This document shows positions 41,056 to 55,100 of a DNA stretch of 64,000 nucleotides, one piece after another (the first letter of the stretch is position 1; the number at the start of each line of letters is the position of its first letter). The notes beneath the pieces are model-generated. The model saw only the letters and a program-made list of their open reading frames with translations, was not told the DNA's origin and did no database searches. The stretch is taken from positions 51,144,233 to 51,208,232 of the forward strand of contig NC_087067.1 of the NCBI RefSeq assembly GCF_963678635.1. The letters are read 5' to 3'. The position numbers were made by a program, and so were the translations under genes. Source of the DNA: Symsagittifera roscoffensis. Lineage: Eukaryota; Xenacoelomorpha; Acoela; Convolutidae.

Positions 41056-43233
41056 AAATTATGTTTCGACTTTGAAAGTCGAGCAAGTGCAGTTTTGCGA
41101 CTGGAATTCCGCGGTCGAGAAGCAATTTTAAGTCGAGCACAAAGTCGGAAAATGCCCAATTTTGGTCAAGAAAATCGAAACATAAATCGAAAACCTCAAC
41201 CCGGGCATTCACTACATTCATTTTATCCTTAATCCAATAGTTGATTTAGGATATCTTCTCTTTGAGGGTGTAAATAAATCACTTAATCGCGCTTTTGTTT
41301 CGGTCGATAAAATTCATTTTATGAGCTCTCTTAATTTGGCTCATCAAACCAAAACGCTACATTTTTTCTGCAAAAACATCCAAATAAGCTCAACAATCAG
41401 CTTGTATTGGTAGTTGACCTTCATAAAACGCACATATTTGTAACGGAATGCGATAGTTATGATATTTGAGTTCAAAGTTTTATATGGGTTCTGAAATTGT
41501 ACTCCAGGCAATAAGAAATATCCGAAATTAGGATATGCATTTGATTAATTGCTTTATTTAAAGTGCCAATTGTTTCATGCTTTCATTTTGCATGGTTCCA
41601 ATTTTTGTACTTGAAATGAAATGCTTTACCTTCTGCTCGCTATATTTTCTGATAGTCTGGTTTTGCAACTTTTGATTTATTTTTCTCCGTATCATCAAGT
41701 TGGACTGTTTTAAAGTCCTACAGAACCCAACTGACTGATATCTAATTTGACTGCCATTATATATCACCGAACCGTACCATGATAAACCTAGACTTTGCTC
41801 TACAGCAGATCTGTGTCAGTCTTACTTCTATGGCTTATATTGTCTATAATCAGTCCTGTTTATTTCAATGGATATTTCAATTATCAAATTCTAAAAATTT
41901 TTCGAATAAATAATCAATTTTGTGAGTTTAAAAATCAAAAACTACCGGGCTTGATATCTGCCCTGTCTTGTAATCTGTTATTTTAGCTAAAATTAAGATT
42001 CCTTTGAAGACGGTGGCAGTATTGAATATGACACTCAGCATACTTCGTTCCGCATCTTAAACATGCGCCATACTCGACTGAGCAATCTGGAGAATTGATT
42101 GTTTTGTGATCAGCATTTTTATGATAGCCAATGGTACACTAATTCACCTGTATTTTCTACCCTCATCCCCTCATTGAGTTCCAAGAATCACCCAACCGTT
42201 TAAGCCAGCACACCAAAATACAGCATGGAGATAGCCATACATTTTAAACAGTTTGTTTGTTGTCGTTTCACTTAATCACTGCTGAAATAAAACCACCCAT
42301 AAAAATTAAATCGATGATGTGAAATCAAACCAAATGGCATGAACACATTATTTAGCCATTTACCTACATTACCATCACGAATCAATATTTATTTATCTTG
42401 ATATAAGCAATATTAATACATGCACATGATGTGTTTGGGGCAACAGTAGACCTGCTTCAAAATTACATTTAACTTCTCGATGATTACCCAAAAGTTTCTG
42501 CAAATCTAAACTATATCTGTTTGCGGTTTGGTCTTTTTGTTTCATGGTGTTTGCTACTAGGAGTCACCATCTTGAAACACAGTTGTTCGTCTTATCCATG
42601 TAACACAGGGTTCAACTATTACAAAATTTTGGGCGAAATTTAGAGCGAAATTTTGGGGACGTTAAGCACAATTTTAATTGGTACTTTTTCGCTGAAAAAT
42701 TGATCATTTACCGGCAATTTGTAGTGTTTTTCCTTCCTAATTCGTCACTTTTACATCCTTATTTTTGTTTATATTGACTCTTTTTGAGTTCAAATAAATC
42801 ACCTATTTTGGTACTATTCAAAACGGTAATTTGGAGCTAATATTTATTAGCAACGTTTTAAAGCCTAAGTTAGGCATTTTTTTTAGTTTCCACTTAAATT
42901 TCTCGCGTTCCGTCTATTTTTACTTTTTCCTTTTTTACTCTTCAGAATACAATTTTCTACAGTTCTTTTTAAAGTCCGTCTTTTTCTTCTTTGTTGGTCA
43001 GTATAGAATGCCAAGTTGTTTCAATTAACGCCTTCTTCTAACTTCTCCCGCCTATTCTACCCTTGAATGCTTTGTTTTATCCACCGGCTTTCCCGACCAG
43101 CACAGTCTTCTCTTAAATCAAAAGTGGACTACTGAATCAACTTTCCTTGCTCTTAATTGCCACCTCAGACAGTATTTTATTACACGCCAGTTGTGACTGA
43201 AATGAAACCTTGGTGGCGAAATAGTGAGTACCC
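41056..43233. other. Non-coding stretch
   Basis: No supported gene. Short ORFs only, low-complexity composition, no bounded repeat recognised. Confidence 0.4.
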
Positions 43234-44069
43234 GCACCCAGCGCCCATGCATTCTAATAGACTATAATGGATTTTTAAGTCAATAAAAATCCATTATAAT
43301 CCATTACAGATGTAAATTTTAGTCCACGAAATCGATTATATTGGCATTATAATCAATCATTTTTGAAAAATATTCCAATATAATCCATTATAATTAATAA
43401 AAAATCCATTAGAATCCTTTATAAATAATTATAATTCATTCTCTTTTTAGAACCAAATTCATTTATTTTGGCCAAAATTTTGCAAATTTTGCAAAAAAAA
43501 TTGCAAAATATATAACATATTTTTTACTCAATTCCATCTCTTTTCTGCCATGTACGCCATGTTTTTCCCCATGTTTACTAAAAGTTTACCAACCACTGCC
43601 CCCTCCCCCATTTTACAGTTTAACTCCCCTCATTTCTACCAATGAATAATCTCCCCGTTCACGGATAACCCCAGTAAAACTGAATTGAAGAAAGAGACTA
43701 GAAAATATACATTCTAATGGGAAATATAACAATTTATGAAACGTATTACGTTGTAACTGCAATAAACAGGAAATGAGATAATTTAGAAAAAATAGTTATA
43801 AATTTCATAAATATTTTCATAAATATTGTCTCGATCAAATCCATCAAAATCCAATATAATCGATTATAATGGATTTGATTGACCTAGAAAACATTAGGAT
43901 TATAAACCATACTTAATTGATTATAATCAATTACAATCGATTAGATTGATAAAAAAATATTATGATTAAAACCCTTTTTTAATGGATTAGAATAGAATAA
44001 TCTGTAACTTCATATATACTGACCATATAATGATAATACAGTCGGTTATGCTTCATGGGCGCTCGGTGC
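43234..44069. mobile_element. Inverted-repeat element packed with AATCCATTATAAT-type motifs
   Basis: 16-bp terminal inverted repeats GCACCCAGCGCCCATG (43,234-43,249) and the inverse CATGGGCGCTCGGTGC (44,054-44,069) differ at one base. Inside both ends lie many copies, in both orientations, of AATCCATTATAAT, ATAATCGATTATAAT and similar. A 15-bp perfect hairpin sits at 43,263-43,298. No ORF is present. It looks like a non-autonomous DNA transposon with subterminal repeats; no target duplication was found. Confidence 0.6.
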
Positions 44070-46067
44070 ATATGTCATAACTTTTTTCATTTTCGGCTGA
44101 AAATTTGAAAAAAAATCGCGTATTGGCAAAAAATATTCTGATCGTTTTCACATTTCGAAACTGATTACCTGTGCGTATACCAGGGATGGATCTAAAATTT
44201 TTCAAATCTAAAGGTCTGAAAAATTTTGCCGACTTAATAACCCCCCCCCCCTCCCCAAACAGACCAAGTTAAGTTCCTCCATCACAGCGTTTAATATAAA
44301 TTAAATTTGCTAACTAAGTGCTACATGTAAAATGTTTTTTGGACGGAAAGTTTCAGATAAATTTGAAAATTTTTTTGCAGGAGAAGCGCCAGAAAAAGCA
44401 TAGTTAACCTTATTTGTCTTCAAAAAACGAATAACAAATTATAAAAAAAATTTTAAAAAAATTGAACACAAAAAACAAAGCAAATTTGCACAACTATTGT
44501 TATTTTTTGAAAATCTTAAGCTGTAACAAAAAATAAACAAGCATAGCCGGTTGCTCAATTGAAAGCTGCAAATTGTCGTTTTTGATCGAGAGTCTTTTCA
44601 ACTAGCTGTCCCCTCACGGCTTAAACTGATAACCAGTCCTTATATGTTGCGGGTAATCATAAAATCAAACTTTTTTGGCCACACCTTATTTCCAGTGTAC
44701 TTGAATTTTTTTAATTGTTGACTCAACTGATTTTCTGAGGCCTCCCATAAAATATAAGTGCGCTCACTAAAAACAGCAGGTCAAAATTTTATTTAGTTTA
44801 GTGCTCTCATCGAGTGGTATTAAACGCCACCACGTGTTCTCTGTTTCTAGTCTGCAATCAATTACTATCTATTTATGATTTTTTATGACTCATCTTTGTG
44901 TTTTGGTCAAGGTATAGCTTCCCACACAAAAATCAATCAGCATTATCATTAATAAAAAGCTATTGTCAAAGAGTTTGAGTTGAATTAACAAACAGATGAA
45001 ATTAACGTCCTCATCTCCCCAACAGACCAAGTTAAGATCCTGCACCCCAGACTTCAATGTGATTTAAATTTATTAAGCGCTGTATGTAAAAATCATATTC
45101 TGATTGGCTAAAAAATCGAAATCAGAAGCAACTTAACTTCCTTTTACTCTGAACAGCTTTGGAAGGATGTTGAATTGGTAAAAACAAGCTCTACCAAGCC
45201 TATTTAAAGTAAAGTAATGTTGATAGTAAATGAGAAACTCTGCTATGTAGTGTTGTTTTTAGTTGGTGGTGTGATTCGAGGACTATACAATCGCGTAGAA
45301 AAATAGTGAATTAGGCATGATCAACAGCATTTGTCTTTAAAAATGATTAACAAACAAAAAAGTGTAGAAAAAAAATTAAAAACATTAAAAAATTAAAAAA
45401 GAAATTCCTTTCCAACTTTTTGCACAATTATTGTTTTTCTATAGTAAAAGAGAAACTTCAATTTGTTTTTCTACAATAAAATCAAAATTTCAAACCAGTT
45501 TTTCTCAACACTGGGGCTGTTTTTGAATTTTTTTATGTCGTTCGAATCACGATTCCAAGGTCTTGTATGATACATTTCTCAACCCCTACTTAGTTATTGT
45601 TTTTGTTTCTTCATTTTGCGTGGAAATAAAAAAAAGAGAAAAAACTAAAACAATTCCAAATAAAAAGCTCCTCCACATTTTCAAGGTATTGGCACTTAGC
45701 GACCCAAGCACTCGGCACGAGAGGTTTAGGTTAATGTGCATGAATAACTGTCTGCTGCTCAATCTAGTAATTAGAATTGTCGGAATATTCGTCTGGTGTG
45801 AGAGTCGCTTATTTGAAAATTGCGAATTGTCGTTTTTGACCAAAGGTCGCATTCGAATAATTGTCGTCTCACGGCTTAAACTGATAACCAGCCCTTGAAA
45901 AATCCTTGTTGTCGGAATATTCTGTGCTTTTTGCCCAGCAACCGGATCTCATATCTTTAGTGGTTTTGATTAATCTTTCAAGCCAGAGGTGTCAAATCAG
46001 AGGTTTCGGCGCAATTTATAATAGCCTTATTGAGTATTTTTTATCCAATTTTCTTTATTTGTTGCAG
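44070..46067. other. Repeat-bearing non-coding DNA upstream of the flippase exons
   Basis: Two diverged copies of one repeat lie here: about 44,250-44,650 and 45,010-45,900. Shared anchors are CAGACCAAGTTAAG and CACGGCTTAAACTGATAACC. Part of the second (about 45,440-45,720) recurs at 52,140-52,400 within a flippase intron. No first exon of the flippase could be located here. Confidence 0.5.
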
Positions 46068-46135
46068 AGGAAACGGAGGAGAATCGAACTCTATACATTA
46101 ATGACATAGACGCAAACAAACGGAAAAAATTTGCA
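46068..46135 (+). CDS. Flippase exon 1 of those visible
   Basis: Acceptor TTGCAG, donor GTAAG. Enters with two bases of a split codon and exits in phase 0. Encodes [18 protein letters not shown]..., the cytosolic N-terminal segment before TM1. An earlier exon with the start codon must exist. Confidence 0.8.
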
Positions 46136-49100
46136 GTAAGTCATTTTCACGAATTCTCGTTGTCATTTTTATTATAGTTTTGAGATAGGATTTTAAATAT
46201 AATTTTTCATCAAATTTTCTATTCGATTCAAAACTTTCTTCGTGAATTAAAAATAATAGCCTGATAATTTTTCAATCTTTGAAACTGAAAAAAAAAGTTT
46301 TGATGAATTAATATTATTTGTTCAGCGGAACGTGATCAAGACGACCAAGTACAATGCATTCACGTTTCTGCCCATCAACCTGTTTGAACAGTTCAAACGA
46401 GTGGCAAATGTCTACTTCCTTATTCTTCTCATTATGCAGGTAACAAATATAACACTCATTTTTTCATTTTTATCGGACTGATTTTTCAGTTTCAACCCCC
46501 ATTCAACCCCCTCCCCCCATTCTCCCATTAAAAGCATTACCCTTCGATGATTCTGAGTACGATATCTTTTCCTAGGTTTCCATCAAGATCTAGAACTAAG
46601 AACTTTTTAACTTGCCTGGTTAACCATTCATATTTTGAAACCTTTTTCGGAAACAATTCTAATTTTGAAAAGGGTTTTTGAAACCCATTGTGGTTATAGA
46701 GTAGTCCTGTTTCAGCTGCTGCCAATCAACTTGTCCTCCATCTCTGCTGTGACCACAATTGTGCCGCTGGTGGTGGTGTTGGCCGTCACTGCTGTCAAGG
46801 ACGCCATCGATGACATAGTTAGTCCGCTTTTTGTCATGTTTTTGTGGTAGTGTATAAACCAGCCGAAGTATCAACCAGTCGAAAATACGCAAATGTTATA
46901 TAATAGTTATGTAGCAATTATGTAACAGTTACGAACGTTATGCAAATTCATTCATATGATGTAACTTGTTGGCTGGCTTATATACTCGGCGCATTTTCGG
47001 TTGGTTTACACTTGGGCTGATTTATTTACTCTCGATTTTGTATTGGTAGGCCTAAATATAAAATCTGAAGAGTTTTCCACAAGAAAAGGTTCAATGATAG
47101 TTATCGAAAACTACGTTACAGTGACCAAGGATCGGATGAAGGCTATTTCTTGCGACCGCGAAGGCGACAGACTTTGAAAATTGAAAATTTCGTCGGCCTT
47201 TTTCTAGATCGACAAAATTGATTTTCCATGTTTTCTACAAGATCACCAGGCTCAATTTCTGCGCTTTTTTAAGTGGCCCAAAATGAAGTTGTTGGGCGGT
47301 TGGGCCTTTTTTTGAACGTTTGATCATAAAATTGCGCTTTTTGACTTACACTTCTCCTTCAACTTAGCAACAATTGATTGAAGCCGGTTTAATGGAATAT
47401 TAGAACCCTAAATCTGCCCCAGAATTGCGCCCTATGCGCCCTAATGGAGTCAACTTAAGGCTAAAATCTTACGTTTGGCAGCGATAAACCTGGGTATGAC
47501 TCTGCCAGAGGCGGAGCAATAAGCAGAATGGTCTAAGAGCAGAATTGGTCCAAAAACAGAAAAACAAGAAAAAGATTGAATTTTTATTGACTTATACTTA
47601 TGATAAATTGATAAAACTATTATTAGAATATCGTCAATATACCAAGAAAATGAATAAATAATACATGAATTGAATAACTCCATCAAGTTTTTTTAAGGAT
47701 TTTATTTTCAATCTCGATTAAATTACTCAAAATATGCATGAAATATTCGTTTCTTTGGTTTTATTGAAAATTATTATACTTAATTTACCGATTAGTTTAT
47801 AAAAGTTAGTATTTTTCAGTTTTTCTGCTCTTGAACCCATTCTGCTCTTAGACCATTCATTGAACCCTACGGAATCATTAAACCCTAAATCTGCCCCGGT
47901 GTTTTTGACCAAAACTGCTTTCGAACCCACGGTGTTATATTTGAATGAAATGTGTTTGCGTTTCGCAGAGGCGCAAGAGGAATGACTCCAAAGTGAACAA
48001 TCGCAGCACTACTTTGGTGGAGGGCGGAGTGTGAGTGCATTACTTCATTGCATACTCAAAACTGATGTTCTTGGTTGACCTTGAGAACGACCTTGATCTG
48101 ACCAGTTTTGAACTGTACTAAATAAAACGAGGAAGTATCCAATTGAGATAGAAATATAGAAACTAAGAATCAATAGAAAAAAAACCCGTATATTGATGGG
48201 TTATCTGGAAACTTGTTCTTCTTCGGGCTAAAATTAACAACAAAAAACTTCTTCAGCTTTTTTTTACTACAAATACTTTAGCATGATGCCTGCTAACTGA
48301 AATGTTTTCTTCTAAAACTACCAACCGGTATTTTAAAGACACCTGAAACACATGAAAAGGGATCTTGAGATCGAGATGCAATGATAGCAATATTGAGCTC
48401 CAATCAGGCTTTTCATGTTTTACTGGTTTCTTATATATATTGCCCCCCTCCCCTGTTTAGGACACAGTCAGTGAAGTGGAAGAAGGTGAAGGTGGGGGAC
48501 ATCATCAAACTGGAGAACGACGAATTCGTACCAGTGAGTCATCATAGCCCCCCCCCCTCCATTATCTCTATCATCTGCAGTCATATTTCACTTTACTCTG
48601 AAGTAACTTCTTCGCTTAATTCTAATAGTTCTATGAGTTTCATGTCGTTAACTTTTGCATACATTTTTGATTAAAATTTTTCGTTATCCCAGCCGCCTCT
48701 GGACAAAAAAGTTCCCAACACGCCTTTTATATTTAGTCAAGATTATATTCTGAATCAGTTTTTGATCATTTTTTTTATGTATCAAGATGATCTTAAGCTC
48801 TGATCGATTTGTTTATGAAAAATTAAGTAAACCTAAACCTCTTGACTGTCTGTGACTCTTCGGAGAGCTGAAAGGATTTTGGAAATACATCCGGCACATT
48901 AGGAGACCTTAATTTAAATTATCAGTAAGAGCATCAATTACTCGAATCAGTTTCTGCCGAATGCATTCTTTTGTCGAATTATATAATAAGTTTGATTATT
49001 TAGGACAATTTGCCGATCGATTGAACAGTTTTAGTTTGTTTTGAATAAGTTTCTTTGAAATGGGATGAATGAAACTCTTCAAGTTTTTTAAAAATGATGA

Positions 49101-52100
49101 ATCTAAACAATTTTCCTTTAATTGGCGGGCCCGACTTTAAATTGAGGTGAAAGAGCAATTAGACCCTCTGAAGATGAGACTGAAGATTGGTTAAAGTCCC
49201 CTTAATTTGGCGGGTAATTTCGAAAATAGATTGGAATTATTTTGTCCAGATCTAAGCTCCAGTCATTCCAGAATTTGTTTTTCACGATAACTGTTGCAAA
49301 ACTATCTGCAAAAACTCATTCATTTATTCAAATTTGTCAAACAGTCGGCCCTACTCAAACAGATCAAACAAAATATAAATTTTATAATCAAAAATACAAA
49401 TTGAAAACTGAAAGCCTACCAAACTGTTAAAATAACCGTATCAAGTAACATTTTCACATTCGGGCCTGCATTGAATTAATAACTCGGAAATGGACTTTGA
49501 ACTCTATCTGAAAAGCGAGAATAAAATTGACGCGAAAGCCCGACTTATCAAATCTCCCAGAGGCAAACCCCAAATACTCTACAACGGCTACTCGTTCCGA
49601 CAACACCGGGAACTAGCGGGAGGCGCTACCTCGTGGCGATGCACGAAGCCGGGTTGTTTTTCGCGATTTAGAGTCGAAACCGAAAATGACCTTGAAAACC
49701 TCAATGTTGAGTCATTCTTCTCGTTACACAATCACGAATCTAATCAAGAAGACAATGATTTACGAACGCTCAGAAGTTTGGTGAAAGAAAAAGCCAAATT
49801 GAACCCGACTTTGAGACCAAAAATTGTTATCGACATGGCTTTGAAAGAATTGGGAATGACTTATTTGTTCAACACTGAAAGCCTAGAACGCGTGATTACT
49901 CGATGGAGAAACAAACATTTCAGAGCGTCTTCAGCCGAAGAAAAAGAAACCGAAAACTTTGATCACGAAAAGTTGAAAATGGATTTTAACGAAAACTATG
50001 AATTAGAAAACAATGAATGCGATTTCGAAAAGCAACAAGACATTTGTGACTTTTCGGTTCCTAATATGGACGACATGGAAATGGAATCATTTGAGTTCGT
50101 TAACTTCAGCGGAAGGATTTCGCCCGATGGTTTGCTAGACTTGTCATTTAGAATGAGAGGTCGCCCTTTCCTGAACCCAATTGTCATAGAAAAGGAACAA
50201 CTAGAGCAAACTCAAAAAAACTCGATACTCTTTCTGAAATAACTCTCTTCAAACTTGGCTTATGTAAATAATTTTGTAAAATAAATGTTGCAATGTTAAA
50301 TTTCAATCTGTTAATTGCTTCAGTTAGCGTTATTTTTTATTTTGTTTTGTTTGCTCTTAACTTCTTTAGCATTTTATTTTGTTATCATCTCAAACGACGC
50401 AATAAATTTATCATAATAACGTTAAATTTTCCTGTTTGTTGTTAAAATTGGTTAAAAATTAAATCACACAAGTTCAGTTTCTGCTCTGACATTTTGCTTT
50501 TAGTTGATATTTTTTAGTTTTGAAGAGGACACAATTTTATGTTTAAAATGTTTTTGTTAATTGAATGGTTCAGTAAAATGGATTCAGAAAAAGTTGTTAG
50601 ATAGAATGTTGAATGGTTTTTCTCGTAAATATTGGGCGATAAGCAAAGCTACTATGGCTTACAGCGGAAGCTAAACCACAAATTTTGGCTCAGCCAAATC
50701 GATTTAATTATGAAGCCCCGTAAAATAATCTTTTTTATTTACTGATGCATATTGGTGAAACTTTTTTTTGTGATTGAAAATAATTTTGTAAATTTTAAAG
50801 CCCCGCGAAACTCTGTAAAAACCTTATTTTGTTATTGTTATTTTGATAAATTTAAACTTTTTCTTGATAACTGTAGGAGAAAACAAACATAAACCAATTT
50901 AAGGACTCTTCTTAGAAAACTTCGACGTTTCATCCATCTCAAGTTTCCATGTACAGGGCTGATTTAAATTATAAGGACACAACGCATTTAACTTGAAACC
51001 TAAAACGTATTTTTCTCAATTTGGGTTTTTTAGGTGAAACAAAAATGGAGACAAAACTTGCTTAGAACTTCAACATATTTAATATAGTGCATTTTTTTTG
51101 CAAAATTCAGGCCCGAAATTTCATCCCAAAAATAGAACAATTTTGGTTGTCTTAGTCACTCAAAACTATGCCAAACTGCCAATTCAATCATTTACATAAT
51201 TGTTGTAAAATGAATCTTTAACAGAGACCAAGAATGTTTAAGCAGCGTCTATTCTCCAAAACAGTGCGCAAAACGTTTAAAAATTGTTTCTAAAATTTTT
51301 TTGGTATTCTATACAGTAAAAAGTGTTGAAAAATATATAACTTTTTAGCACTGCTGTACTTTGGCACTGTTGAACGCCCCCTAATAAAGAAGCGCTCATT
51401 TAAAATTTATTTATTGTCGATAAACCAAATAAATGCGTTTATATCAAATGAAAACGAATGCACTTAAAAGATATTTTGAGTAAAAATGAAAACAAAGCCA
51501 ACAAGCACTTCGGAAAAGTCAACAAACTCAAAAGAATAAAAAGAGATTGAATTTTTTTTTTAAAATTCAATTTTCGAGGTAAAAAGATAAAATAAACTTA
51601 TAATTTATAACTTATATGCGTCGTGTACATTTTTCCTCTTTTGTTATAGTTCACGCTTAAATGTGATTTTCTGGAATTTGCTTTTAAATTTCTTTCTATG
51701 TGCAATTAAAATGCATTTGGTAAAAAGATCGCAAAATAACTCAAAATAAGCAAAAATTCAAAAAAAAGAATAGCCGGTTACTGTGCAAACAGCACAGAAT
51801 GTTCCCAACATAGTCTTACAAAAAAACAATAAGATTTTTTCAAATTAGGCTTTTTTCCCCGCGGGGTGTGATAAAAGAATCTTTACGAAAAACTAGAGCT
51901 TAGGCATATTTGACATTATACTAAAATAGGCATAATGGAAAACACTTTTTAAAAAAAAAATGATTAGAAAAACAAAAACAAAAAAAATTCAATTTTTTTA
52001 AATCTTTTATTTGCAGTTTTTCGAAGTTTTTGATACCGAAAAAGCGCTAAATTTCTCAAAGCAAACTAAACTTTTTCTGGTAAATCTGAATTCTTACGGC

Positions 52101-55100
52101 TTAAACAAAGCTATTATAAGCTTTTAAACCATTACATTAAGCTATTGCAAACTTATTTATTCGCTCGAAAAAAGGAAAATCAGAAATTTCAAACCGGTTT
52201 TTCTCGACACTTAGAAATTTTTTTCAAGATTTATCAATGTCATTCGAATTACAACTGGAAAGGCGCTAATACAATACTATCTCTGATGAATATTGGTAGT
52301 AGCTGATTTTGCATGGAATTAAAAAAAATGAAAAAAAAAGAAAAAAAAACTGAAACTCTCCTGAATACAAAGTTCCTCCGTTTTTCAATTGATCGAAGCA
52401 ATGATGTCAAAACCGTAAAGGACTTCAATTTCAAAAATGTATTTATTTTAAAACTTTTCACGGCGGAATAAAAACTTTCAATGTTATGAATGAAGTTTCG
52501 ATCATAAAAGAATCTTGAAACTAAAGGAGCTTTAAGTTGAAGCATATTTTTCAGCTCAAAAGTTGAAACCTTTTTTTAAAAAAAAACTTACTTTTTTGGT
52601 TTTTTGAGCTCGTTGACATTCTTTGTAGTGCCTGTTATTACCTAAATCTTTTTTTATGGGGAAAATGTTATCTAATTTATAACCAAAAAACACTTGATAC
52701 ATAGTACAGGTCAGTCACATCCTTGTATGTGTGTGTGTGCTTGTGTGTGTTAGGCGGACATGATGATCTTGAGTTCGAGTGAGCCCCACGCAGTCTGTTT
52801 CATCGAGACAGCCGAGTTGGACGGGGAGACGAATCTGAAGATGAGACAGGGACTAAAGGAGACCGAACATGTCACCGACACTCACATGCTCAACAAAATA
52901 CAAGGTGGCAACACATATTGAAATCGAGGTTTATTCCTGCTGGGTTGAATGAGTTTTTTTTTCATTTTATATCACATTTGGTATAATACGACGTCTCGTT
53001 AAATACGTTTGAAAACGGTCCATTTGGTCTAATGACTTTCTCTCAGACTTCAGTCTGGGTGTTAAAATGTACAAATTTTTTCAATTATAAGCCGGAAAAC
53101 AATTTTTTTATGTGACCGATGTAAGTAAATTACCCGAGAATAATACTTTAAAATTTTTTAAAAGATAGTTTCTTTTAAATAGTTGATTTCAATAGTTTTG
53201 TCACCGAAGTTTTTCTTCTACTCATAAAGTTATTTTACTAAAGAAAATGTTTTTTAACTACTAGGAAAGATAGTGTGTGAGAAGCCGAACAACAACCTGA
53301 ATGACTTCCAGGGTGAACTGCATCTACAACTGCCATCCAGGGACCATGCGGATGTAAGTTGAAAGATTCTTCTTAGGATTCTATTTAAACCTGGAAGTGG
53401 TCAACAAGGTACTTAATCTTTCACGAATTGGCAATGTAGTTCCATCAGGTTGAAGTGGGAAAGTTGCATAATTGTTATCTTTAAATGATGTTTGGGTTTG
53501 GACACGGAAAAATTGCTAAGAAGTTGCCTTTGGAGCAAGAATTTATTAAACCTGTCTAATAATGTCAAATCTTTGGCTATATAATTTTTTCTACTAACCA
53601 ATCTGAACGAAGTTAGTTAACCTAAAACTGGTAAATTTGACGACAGAAACCAACTTTTCTACAAATTCACCACATAAACACTGTGTCAAAAATTAAAGCA
53701 TAATTGTTTGACCGATTAACAAGCTCGAGGTTAATGGTATTGCCAACAATTTTCTTTTCCCCCGTACCTCACATAAGCATCATTTTTACGGTGTAATGAG
53801 GGGCTTTACAAGGTTAGGTATGATGTATGAAAACAGATATGTTTTTCATGGCCTAATTATAATTAGTCCCTATGTCAAATTTTATAACAATCGAAAATCG
53901 AACAATATGAACAAAATTGTTACCGGTAAAATTTAAATATTGCTGGTGGGGGGGGGGGGGGGGGAGGAAAAAGAGTTTCAATTTGTTGATAGGTGTTGCA
54001 ACTAACTAACAATAACATCCTTCTGCGTGGTTGTCGAATGAGGAACACCCCGTGGGTGTGTGGGGTGGTGGTGTTCTCGGGTAAGGAGACCAAACTGGTG
54101 CAGAACTCTGGCAAAGTGGCCTTCAAGAGGACACATCTGGACAAACTACTCAATATTCTAGTTCTAACGGTACGAGTAGTATCATAAATTCACGACCTCA
54201 TACAGCATTTGGAAGTTATTTTTATCAAATGGTTTTTAACACAATTTAGTTCAGACTCTTATACGATGCTGATTTAAAATATCTGGACATGGTGAACAAA
54301 ATTTGAATTTCCAAACGCGTTTCCCTCAAATTGAAAATGATGAGACAAAAAAATAATGTCAACCAAAATTGCTTAGAACTTTATCAAATTTATTTGGGGC
54401 CAAAATTTTACCCTAAAAATGGGTCATTTTGGTTTCGTTTAGTCAATCAAAAAATACGCTAATTCTAGTAATTGAATTGATGAGCAAAATATATCAAAGT
54501 GAGCCAGTGTTATACTGTCCAACAAAATTTTAGAGTACAACCTTCAAAAATATTTACGATGGAAAAATTTTTAATTGATAGCCAAAAAATGCATTTTTTA
54601 AAATATATAATTCCAATTCTTTGCTTGAAATTAAATTTTGAACATTTCGCAAAATGTGTAAGTTATACCTCTCTAAAACGTTGTTCGGTTGTATAAGAGC
54701 CTCACTTTGATAAAGTTTGCTCATCAATTGACTCATTAGATATCGCGACTCAAGTTTTGATTGACTAAAAGAAGCCAAAATGACCCATTTCTGGGGTAAA
54801 ATTTTGGCCCCGAAATGCGAAACAAAATTGCACAATAATAATTCTGGTAAAACTCTAAGCAATTTTGGTTCTCATATTTTTTGTCTAGCTCCAACCCAAA
54901 TTGAGAAAAACGCGTTTGAAGTTTCAAGTTTTGATTTTTTTTTCCGGATAATTTTAATTAGCACTGTATAGGTCGTTAGGTCGTGATGATTTTTTTATGG
55001 TTAATTCTTAAAATTTGTTGAGGCTTTTTCGCGGTTTGACTTTTAGTTTTTTGTTATATTTGGTGTATTTTTTTTGTTAAAGGGAAAGCAAACTCCACAA

